This document shows positions 12,541-24,500 of a stretch of DNA of 64,000 nt, in pieces (within the stretch, counting starts at the first letter, position 1; each line of letters starts with the position of its first letter). A program made the translations under genes and the position numbers. Under the pieces are notes generated by a model, which made no database searches, had not been told where the DNA came from, and saw only the letters and a program-made list of their open reading frames with translations. The stretch comes from Henricia sp. BOLD:AAB3569 (lineage: Eukaryota > Echinodermata > Asteroidea > Spinulosida > Echinasteridae): assembly GCA_037783545.1 (NCBI GenBank), contig JBBELK010000052.1:1240001-1304000 (forward strand), in the 5' to 3' direction.

Positions 12541-15500
12541 CCCAGGGTGTGCCCAAACAATTTGCAAGAACTGGTTTCCATTGCAAACACTCATAAAACA
12601 AATATATTAAATTAAATAACTTCACAATCATCAACAAACTGGAATAAGATACAACAACTACAACATCAAAATTCACAAAACATCAACACTCGCACAATTT
12701 GAAAAAAAAATGGTTACAGAAGAACGACATTTCAAGAAATATTATACATGCACGTGACACTGAAATTTACGCTAATTACGGCAAGGGCCAAAAACCTGCA
12801 AAAACCCTTTTTAACCACTTCGTGACGGCCAGGTATTTTCCAATTTATTCCCCTGGAGCGGGAGACTGCACTAGCAGTTTTGGTTATGCAGTATACATGT
12901 GTGTCTCTGGGGCTGGAGACTTAATGACTAGTTTTTATTTCAAATCGTAAATCATCTTATTTCCCAAGTCCAGTCACAAGTCATTTTCTCCGGAGTCAAG
13001 TCACAGGTCAAAAACCAAAAACTGACTTGACCCCAAGCCAACAAGATAAAAGACCAGCTCTGCCCTGGTTAATTCATGGGCTAATTCTTTATAACCGCCC
13101 CCAAGACACTCACACTTAGAACTGCATATGCAGTTCCCCGTCGCAAAGTCGTTAAGAGAAAAAAAATGGGAAAATTCCCTTCCAGCTCCAGAATTAAAGT
13201 TTAATTTTATGGCAACCACGTCACACGACTCCGTAAATTAGCATTTCTCCCTTGACGTTGATCATGTGAATATTATGTATATGTTTGGCGAAGTGCCCAT
13301 TTGAATGAGCTCAAAGAAGACATAGTTCTAAGGTGTGCACTAATTGCAACCTTTTGCAGATTCTAGCATTGACGAGTCTGGTAGCAGCACATCGGAAAGC
13401 GACAGTGACGGCAGCTCATCAAGCTCCACGATGGCAGAGCAGGAATCCAGCAGTGACTCTGGAGCATCCAGCAGTGAGAGTGACTCATCATCAGAGGCAT
13501 CTAGCAGCGAGAACAGCGATTCAGACTTAGATGTGCCAGCTAAACCCAGCAAGGTGAGAGGAAACGTTATACAATGCTGTGCAATCCCATTATACAGGGT
13601 GTCCCAGAAAAAACGAAACCGAGATTTATCGATGTTTAATCATACTTTAATCTCAATCTTGAATAATAAATGACAAATATTTGGAAAGCTTAGTTCCTCA
13701 TCTTTCATTTGATACCACTCATATGATACATACTTCACGCATGAATGCATAAAGACAATATGAAGAAGGGCTACCAAAAAGTCGTTTGCACAACGATACC
13801 TGAATTTCAGGGGTTTTAACACGCACGTTTTTAATGCACAAGTGACCATCTCCGAATCCATTCATGCGAAAAATCGGTCAGGTGTGAAAAAAACGAATGA
13901 TTTAAAAAAAACATGGAAATTCAATCCATATTTAAATGCAGGATATCTCTGTCATCCCTGGCTCATTTTTCCTGACTGAGGTATCATACGAAAGGGCAGG
14001 AAATGAACTTTTTAGAAATGTGATTATTTCTTTTGAAATTCAGGTATCGTTGTGCAAACGACTTTTTGGTAGCCTTGCTTCATATTGTCTTTATTCATTC
14101 ATTCATGAGTGGTATCAAATGAAAGATGAGGAACTAAGCTTTCCAAATATGTGTCATTTATTATTCAAGATTGAGATTAAAGTATGATTAAACATCGATA
14201 AATCTCGGTTTCGTTTTTTCTGGGACACCCTGTACATGGATGCCAGTCTTCCGGCTATAGCCGGAATTCCGGCTTTTACTTATTTTGGAAAAAGAAATCC
14301 GGCAAAGCCTTTTTTCCAGGCCGGAAAAGTAAACGGCAAGAAATATAAGAAGAATATATTTTCAACTCTTCAAGTCAAAAATAAAAACATGGAAAATTGT
14401 CTCACTTTAATACTGATCAACGATGTCCGGATATGCCCTATGTCATGTACGTACAGCCTATGTACATTATTTGCACACATGCAGTATGTCTGTATCCCGG
14501 CCATAATCATTCACGGCTAAAGTACCACGAAACCAGACTATCGGTCAGAAGTACATAGAGGGCGCTGTATTCATACAGCAGTGGTTAGATCACTTACATA
14601 CTTACATATCCATTGCATTGCACTCATACTGTCAATGTACATACTGTACAGTATACTGTGCTGGCGAGTCCATGTGCACACATACATGCAGTTATGATAG
14701 TGGATTTTTAAGAGCCACTGGCATCCCTGATTATATCACAGTGCATCCATCTTTGTCTTGTTCCCCATAGTACGTGTCGGGCACGATCTGTGCATCTGCA
14801 TGGCCGCGTGATGGCGCATGTAATCTTCCAGTGTTGTTTGGGAGAATGACTGTTTTTTTTCTTGTCAACTCGTGAAGTAAAATTTTGGGTAACTGCAAAT
14901 GATGTATTGGGGCTTTAAAATGCATTATTTATATTTTATGTTGTCTTTTATTTTCCTCTTTCTTCAGACCACCCCGAAAGCAACACCAACAAAGTCTAAA
15001 TCCAGCAAGAAACAAGATGCAAAAGACGGCCAGTCTAACATGCAGCTTCTAAATTTTGATGACAGTAAGTATTCTCTCCTTTGGTTGTTACCCAACTGTC
15101 CTTCTTCTCCAGCGTGTTTGTTCCAAAACTGAGTTGTAATCAATCAGGATTGGGGTGTTTCAAAATATAAACTTTAAATATCTGTCAAAAAGATTGTTAA
15201 GGCCGAGGGGTCTAGTGCGTCAAACTCAAGTTCCTGCCAGTACTAGAATGTGGGTTCGATTGCGGGCCGCGACAGGTTGTGGCACTTGTGCTCTTGAGCA
15301 AGGCACTTAATCACACTTGTTCCGTCCTTCGGAAGGGATGTAAAGCCGTTGGTCCGGTGTGTTAGGTAAGGTAACGCACTTTAAAGATCCCAGAGCATTT
15401 CTTCGTGAAGAGAAGGGGAGGGATTCCCCGGTGTCTCTGGCCATTTTTAATTCTAATTCTTCATGGGTTTCCTCACGCTTGCGAGTGACAGTGCAATGAG

Positions 15501-18500
15501 CACTATTGAGGAATCCTTGGTATGAATATCAGAAAGAAATAATAATAATAATAAAAATCTCTACGGATTTTTAACCATTGCTACACCATACCTTTTGAGA
15601 AGTGGCATTGTTATAAACTACTTTTCATCAGGGTCATCAGTTATCAGACTGACAAATCAGAAAAATTGGTGTTCTGCATGGGACACTCAGGTGATGCAAA
15701 AAGCATTATGCATTGGACACGCATACATGTACTCATCTTTGGGTCTTTCCTCCACAGTAAAGGGGGCATTTTGGCAACACATACCATATTTTCGAGGAAA
15801 TACCTTTGTCTGGGGCCAATTTCATGGCGCTGCTAAGCAAAACAATTTGCTTAGCACAGGATTTGTTTGCTTTATTTTGCAAAAATAGATTGCCAGACAA
15901 AAATCGTAAGTGATGTGTATTGAAAGGTATTCTCCTACTCTTGCGAAGAACACAATTTGGCGAATATTTTTGGCTTGTGATCCATCTTATAAGGCAAAGA
16001 AATCCTGTGTTAAGCAAATTTTTGTGCTTAGCAGCGCCATGAAATTGGCCCCTGGTCTCAAAATAAAAGAAATAAGTTTAAGTTGTTCTGAAGAGATAAC
16101 TTGGGCCCAAAAAGGGTTACAAATAGTGTGACAACATGCCTTTCTAAAAATCCTGTGTCAAATTTCCAATATACGCTCGTAACCGGGACGAACACTTGTG
16201 TTACATTTTAGGCCGTCCCGGTTACGAGCGTATATTGGAAATTTGTACACAGGGTTTTTAGAAAGGCATGTTGTCACACTATTTGTAACTCTTTTTGAGC
16301 CTAAGTTATCTCTTCAGAACAACTGAAACTTATTTCTTTTATACCAGACAAAGGTATTTTCTGGAAAATATGGTCTGTGTTGCCAAAATGACCCCTTTAC
16401 CGTGGAAAGACTCATGTCTAAAACAACCATTCCAGAATGAAGTATGTGGGTGCACATGATAAGCTTGGTAATACCCAACACAGAAGACATTTCATTAAAC
16501 ATGTGAAAGAACTGGGCCCAATTTCATAAAACATGTTAGCACCCGATTTTTGATTGAGCAGCACTCTCTCCATTTCATAAAACTGTTTAAGCACTAGCAA
16601 ACCAAACGGCATGCTAACCTACTGATTTTTTGCTAACGTGACGCCATCTTTTTTCTTCGCCATTCTCAGCCAAATTCGAGACACATTTTCTAACAGATAC
16701 ACAACTTTCAGCTATTGTTGAAATATTCCAGTCAGCGACAGGCAAGGGTCTTCTGTGGTAGTGATCCCAAAATGGAAACATAACTAATGATGGTATTTGA
16801 AAATTTTGACGTTTACTTATAAAAGCAGACGATGAACGCGTTCGAACAAAACAGACGACAGCGTTGCGCGCGCACTCTCTTAGAACAACAAGCTTTATGA
16901 AATACGCCCTTGCTTGAGCGAATATTCCTGCTATGCTTAATCCAATTTTTTTATTAAGCGTAACATGTTTTATGAAATTGGCCCCTGGTAGTTTAATATT
17001 GCTGAGAACCCCGTTACATGTACATGGCACGAATTTGATTTTTCATGTTGTTTTAAAACGCCCCACTTGTGTATTTGTTTGTGAAGTACAATGTATTTTC
17101 AATGTATGTTTGAAGTTTTTGTCATGCATGTGTAGAGAAGTAGCTTTGCTAAACTATCTGTGAGCTGCAGCAAAAAAAAAGATTGATGTTAAATCATTAC
17201 AGGCACAGTTCTTTGTAAAGCCTAGCGTACATCAACCTTGCAATTGCCGTTTCCGGCAACTAGAAGCAACTCACAGCAACTGGGAGCAACTGATCAGTTG
17301 CTTAAAAAGATCGATGTACGCGCACTTGCAACTACTGGCAACTAGAAAAATCCAAGTTGCCGCGAGGTGCTCATGTTCTTCTTTCTGGCAACTAGTTGTA
17401 CCCAGTTGCAGTCAGTTGCGTCGATGTACGCGTACTTACAACTTGTTGCTGTCGGTTGCACGCGTGCATCTGATGACGTGCGCGCACATCGACAGCAACT
17501 CCAAGCAACAGTTGCTTCCAGTTGTAAGCTTAATGTACTCTAGGCTTTACTAAGTTGCCAGTCGATGTGCGCACTTTGGAAATGTAGACATGGCTGCATG
17601 CTCCCAGTTGCCGCTAGTTGCGCAACTAATCAGTTGCTGTCGATGTGCGCGCTATGCATATTTCATAGAGCTGCTTAAGCATGGAAAATTGCTTAAGCAT
17701 GAAAAACCTTGCTTGATAAAATGAGGTTACCACCAAAAATTTCATGTGATTGTCATGGTAACGAAACAGTCCTCTAACACTGGTCATACACTACTTCTAT
17801 CACATGAGGATTTCACTGGTAATGTTCCCTACTAAGCAAGAGTTTTTTGTACTTGGTAGTTGGTAAAGAACGCATGCGCGGTGTCCATAATCCGACCAAT
17901 TGATCTTCCAAAGTCGCATCGTTCACCAACTCACTGTGCGCAGCCATTTTGCAGTGTCAGGACACCGCGCATGCGTTCTTTACCAACTACAAAAAGACTG
18001 GTTGGCACTCCGCACAATTATTTTGACGTGTGTTAGAGTGGTTTTACCAGTGGGTTAAACGTTGTGAACCGTGAATCCAGTCTATGAGTCGTAAGCACTT
18101 GCCTTTCGTTTCAGCGCACACGGTGAGACTTTTGGCACGCGAGGCTAAAATTATCAAACACGTTAGATATTTGCCTCAAGTGGCACGAGTGACCAAATGC
18201 TCACGAAAGTTGCCTGCACACGAGAGCTATCTCTGCTTATGCCATCGGCCACAAATGAATTTTGGCTCAGCACATAGCTCTCGTGTGCAGCGGGCTTTAG
18301 GCTTAATGGTCACAAAAATTTGGCCCTGTCTATCCGAAATCGGACTCGTTTTGCCAGAATGAGTGAAATATATGTTTAGTTTTTCCTGTGCTACATGTAC
18401 TTACTGCATCAAAGGTTTAGGAGTCATTGATTTCTCGCTTGCGGTTCTGTTACGTTTAAATTCCAAGCTAGCTCATTCCCATGCCTTCTACCCCTTTAGT

Positions 18501-21500
18501 CTTCTCATTGTGCCTATGTATTTTGTTTTATTTCTTTTCCCCCTCCATTGCATCTTTCCCACATGCCACCCATACCATCCAATTTCCACTGGTTCTCAAC
18601 CATCCCTGGTACCCAACTTGATTGACTCGTGTCTCGTGCATGCCGATGTCTTGTGTGGTGTTTGTGACTGGTTCCTGACCCATGCCAGTTGGTCCTTCAG
18701 TGCAGGGATCCGGACTAGGCGGCGGTGGGGGAATCTTGACGCCAGCGTTGGCCAGTGATCTGCAGGGGTTATCCATCGCTGACCAATCACCGGGAATGAC
18801 GGTAAGAGAAAATGACCTTTGACCTCTGCATTATCTAATAGTGCTATTGAAACTGTAGTCTCGTACCCAGACCTACTGGGGATGCTCGCTGTGCTTATGA
18901 TAATGAACCAAAATCTTCACAGGGGTCGAGAACTGAGTTCGGTATTCATTTCAGCCAATCAGTGATGAGCTCTTCCACGAATTGAGTAAGCATCCCTAGC
19001 AGGTCTGGGTATGAGACTATTAAACAGCTAGTATCCCCCGTCCACATTTTTAAAGTTTTCATGTTTATCATGGAGGTGTATGTGTCTACAACACCATCAC
19101 AACTTGTTTTCCACCAAAAATCGTTAGCCTTTTGTTTAAAACGCATAGCAGTTTCGACCCTCTTTACCCGAAATTCTGAAATGCTCGAACGTCACTTGGT
19201 TTGTTGGTAAACAGGGTTTTGACGTCATCCTGAGAAGTACATAAAACGGCCTGTGTAGTATTCAATAGAAAATATACGGAGTGAATGTTCATCATGTAAT
19301 TCAAAATACAAAAGTGAAAAACACTTTATGTAATATGACAATAGCCTACTATGACCTTTTTTGTGAAAAAAACGGTGAAATTGTGGCTCACAATAAAGCT
19401 CTTTTGAAGTAAATACTGGTGCATTGCGACCGGTGGTTTTGTCACGGAACGAACGGCATACACACTTCCAAACATGTTTGAAATTGGCACAACACGGTAT
19501 GTACATCGCCCGGTACAAGCGACTCATTTTTCTCTCTCTTGGTAATAAAAAAGAAAATCTTTCTGCTCTTTTTTGTTCATGGTGTCTGGTAAACCACACA
19601 ACTACTGGGCACATCTCTGGCTTTTTGCATGAGAAAAATTCTTCATAAAACACCATTGAACAGAGACGGTTTTCAGAGTTTTTTTTGTGTAAACGTATGA
19701 AACTGCCGACCGTGTTTACTCGTGTTTCTCAGGATTGGGTCACGCACATATCATTAATACCTAATGAGCGTTTGAGAAATTGCGAATATTTCATTTTCGA
19801 AAACCACACTTTTACTAGCAATTTAGCCACTTAAAACGGACAATTTGAAATAAACTGCGATATAAGTCGGCTAGGGGAATATGTGTACTATCGAAAAAGG
19901 TGCAAATGCTGGATTTTTCGTCAAGCTCTTTAAAACTGGTATTTTGTTACAGCACCCAAATCTCAAATTTTACGCCTATCTTAGAACTCTTGAGTCACTC
20001 TTGGTAATGTACCACATGACTCATACTGAACCATACACTGTATATATTGCAACTTTCTACTGTATTCCTTTCAGGTAAGCGGCGCTATTTTCACACCGAC
20101 ACAGACGTACGAGCTCCTGAATCGCATGAAGAGCCAGGGTTTAGCAGCCACCTATCGTTTCACACGCAATGCCTGCATCTACTCTGCAGTAATGGTCTCG
20201 GTTGAGCTCAACTTCACAAACAGTAGTGATGCTGTGATTCAAACAATCAGACTTGGTGAGGAAACATGATGTTGTGTACTTTAAACCAAAACCCTTTTTC
20301 CCTTCCTTGAGCACGTGTGCATGAAGCCAGGCTCAAAATCTGGGCTCGAGCTCTACCATTCTTCTTTCGTATGATACCCTGAGTTGCTGAGATTAGCTGA
20401 CTCAAGTCGTTGCCCTGTAGCCACCTAAGAGGTTCTTCAGCACGGCCACGAAGTGCGAGAGAGCAGGAAGAAATGCTCAGTTTTAGAGCAGGGATGCCAG
20501 TCTTCCGGCTATAGCCAGAAATCCGGCAAAGCCGGAAAAGTAAACTGCCGGAAATATAAGGAGAATATATTTTCAACTCTTCAAGTCCAAAAAAAACGTG
20601 GAAAATTGTATCACTTACTGATCAATGATGTCCAGATATGCCATGTATGTACACGCACGTACCATCGCGCTAACATTATCGCAAGGTGAGCACTTCATTT
20701 CGGTTACAACTGTATTTCAGCTTCCTTTCAATCAGAGTATAATTTTTAAATTGTTTTCGAAACGTATACTTTTTGTCTTTTGTCAGGAGAAAGCAAACTT
20801 TCAGCGGGCATGAAGCTGCATGAATTTCCAGAAGTGACCAATCTGGGCGTAGGCAAGACGGTTAGCGTAACGTTAGGCATTGACTTTGGTGATACCACAC
20901 AGCCAGCTAACTTTGAAATATGGTTAGTCATTCTCAATGTTTACATGAATTGGAGTTAACAATCCAAGGTGCACCATTTTCAAACTGTACCGAGAAATAC
21001 CTGACAAATTATCAACCAGTCGTAGCAAAAACTGAATTACAACATCCTAATTTATTGTAGTATTACTATAGACCGTATCGAATAGCCGCCATTTCGTGGG
21101 GCACCTTTTGTTACTTAAACCGTTTAACAATGGAAGCACAATATGTATGTGCAACAATGCATGTCCTCAAGGAACAAAGAAACTGCCCCACGAAATGGCG
21201 GCTATTCGATACGGTCTATAGGGCAATTCCGGAAATTCAAATTTACACTTCAGAGATTTTGAGGGCTTGTAATGCTTCATGTATTCAAGTTGTTTGATTT
21301 TAAACACATGTTCTTCAAGCATCATTGATGGAAGTGTAATTCCTGAAAAAATGATTTCAATGCCATTCTCAGTAAGTGTGTAGGGTCCCCAAAACCCTCG
21401 GTTTCGGACGTACTCAATGAGTACGTCCGAAACCGAGATATATTTGGATGTACATATGGCATTACAATCAGTTTTTCAGGAATTACCCTTTCATCAATGA

Positions 21501-24500
21501 TGCTTGAAAAACATGTGTTTAAAATCAAACAACTTGAATACGTGAAGCATTACAAGCCCTCAAAGTCTCTGAAGTGTAAATTTAAATTTTTGGAATTGCC
21601 CTATAGTAGAACTATGAGATTTTGTACGTATGATCCCAAATTTATTGTAATCGTTTTATATTCGGTCACCGACAAGAATTCTCATCATTTGATTGTAATC
21701 CGATTGTAATCGGATTGTAATAAATTGGCGTTGTAATAAATCGGATTGTAATAAAAGTGATCCCATCTCGTAATCGTATTACAATCAATCCAATAAGCTC
21801 CTGCAGTAACCTTCCCCACACACGCGCGTACTTTCCGTTTCACTGCGCGTGTGCTCCAAGCTTCCCACACACGTACACCAGGTGACTTTTCTGTTCACAT
21901 GGCACCAGGCGCACGCACCTGCAAGACGGGGAAAGCAGCTGCAGGGTACGATGGGATGGATTACAATACGACGACGATATTGTTTGTGCGTGTGACCCCA
22001 CTTTATTTAAATACGATTACAATCCGATTACAATAAGTATGTCGTGTAACCCTGGTCAATAAAAATGTATTGTCTGTTTATTTTGGGTGTAGCACCTAAA
22101 AATAAAAAGTTTTTTTGAATTGATATTTTTCTAGAAACATAAAAGTTATTTGTTTTCAAATGAGACAATGAAAAAAATCAACCAACGTTTAGTTATCAAA
22201 CAATTACTGTCAATATTTCGAATTATTGGCATACGATAATTCAACTAAAAAATTATTCAACTAACTTGCCCAAGTCTGACTTCTCCGTGTTTGGTCTATA
22301 ATGCGCAGCGTACAGCTCACCCTCTGGACTAGTGGCCTGTCTAATCTCGTTTCTTCTGTCTCGGAAAGTCTTCCGAGACAGAAGAAAAGATATTTAACAG
22401 GCCACTAATCCAGAGGGCGTGCTGTAAGCGTACACTACGCATTAAAGATCAAACACGAGAAGTCAGATTTGGGCAAGTCTAGGCAAGGCGCAAAAAACAA
22501 CCGTATAAAAACGGCGTTCTTCACAGGGTTGCCGATGTGTAAAATACAAAGTATGATGTTTTTTCGTTAAAATAAAGTAAATGTTTTAAAAATTCGTTCG
22601 GAGAAAAAAAATTGAATTTGCTGAGAACCACGGACAATATAACTTTAAAGCAAATATTACAATCGTATCACAATTGTTTTTTTCTTCTTTACAGCACGGA
22701 AAGCCGCAAGTTTAATGTCAGTATCAAAGCCCCAGTGGGTGAACTTCTACAGCCAATCACAATGAGTGAGAGGGAGTTTTTATCAGAACAGAGTGAGTGT
22801 TTTCTTGTTCTTTTTTTTGTTCTAAAGTGCCTATAAATGCATTTTTAGGAGGAACAAGATGTAGGGCAGTAATACTTAGACCTCAATTGCGTGCATCACG
22901 CAAGACTTTCATAACAGGGAAAAAACGGTCTCGGAATCGGACAGAAAATTGCTCTTTCTGCAAGAAGGTAAATCTCAGCTTAAAGGGCCTGAAATGCTCA
23001 ATAACTTTATGCACCGTTTTTACTGCATATTAAGGATTACTTGTGTATAAAGACAATACTACTGTTCATTTCGATGCCCCATGAATAAAAAGTGGCATTT
23101 TTTAACTTAAAAAATTTCTTTACATAAACTCACAGAAAGAGGGCGCTGTTTGGGGCATGTCACTTTAGGAACACACAACAGAAAAGCAAAGAAAAAACAT
23201 AAGACTTTAAACTGGAATTGTGGGAAAATGCTGCAGTTCCCAGCCTTAGTTTTTTAATGGTTTGCAACAGGCAACATGTAAAACAAACCTAAACTGTCGT
23301 GGGTTACAAAAGTTTCAGCAAGTTGGAGAAAATTGTGGAAACATTTGTGCACAGTTGAATGATATTTTCCTGTGTTTTCCTAATGTGACATCACCACTTT
23401 GCTCATGCATCTGTAAATTTTCATTAGCATAAAAATCAAAAACCTTGATTTTAACCCCTAAAACAACTTCCAAGTAGGGTTTTTATGATTGTAAATTAAT
23501 AGACTAGTTCCATAGCACTGATTTCATTGATAAAAACACCATTTCAGGGGCCCTTTAAACCTTGATATGCACTTCAAATGGTGTGTCAAGTGTATTTGTG
23601 GCCATTTTGAGAGTAAAAAATATTTCTAAACCGCTTGGACCCCAAGTATCACCCGTCACATCCACTTAAAAAAGCGATATTCAGGGTCCGAGTTACTCGG
23701 ACTAACACACACATATGTCTGATAACTTTAACGAATTTGGTCATAAAATGAGGTCTGCATGTGATGTCATTACCATCCATTGTGTATGATTGGTTGACTC
23801 AAGCAACTGCTAAACATAAAGCCCAGCGTACATCGACCTTGCAACTGGAAGCAACGCAACTGATCAGTTGCTGTTGATGTGCGCCTCACGTGATCAGACA
23901 CAATCGTTTAACATACACCAACCGATTGCAACTACACGTATATTGACACACTGACCGCAACTGGAAACAACTAGTTGCCAGAAAGTAGAACATGAGCAAC
24001 TCGCGGCAACTGGAATTTTTCCAGTTGCTGGTAGTTGCAAGTGCGCGAACATCGACCTTTTTGAGCAACTAATCAGTTGCTCCCAGTTGCCGGGAGTTGC
24101 TTCTAGTTGCCGGAAACATTAGTTGCCACTAGTTGCTTCCAATTGCAAGGCTTATGTACATTAGGCTTAAAGCATGTTTCTACTTACATAGCATGATAAC
24201 CATTTTAAAAATTTGAAGAGTTATTTACCGACGCATGCAACAGCAACTTAAAACCTGTTCGGAGGTTTTTGCTAGTGAGCGCGGTGGCATTTTGGCAATA
24301 GAAACAGCCAATAACATTTTTAGTGGGGTGCGTCATTTTAACTGCTGCACATAGCCGCTAAATACCAATATTTATTTCTGGAGCAAAAACAAGCAAGATA
24401 AAAGTTAAAGGTGTTGCCAATGCATAGTTCCGACCTGTCAATCAAGGCGAACCCGCCGACCAATCACAACAGAGCTAGCAGACGGCGCCCACAAATGTCA

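Noticed and set aside
19225-19656. 143-codon frame on the minus strand in AP3B intron 11
   Set aside because: No recognisable domain, high Cys/Phe/Arg mix typical of chance frames, antisense to a real gene, no splice or start context.
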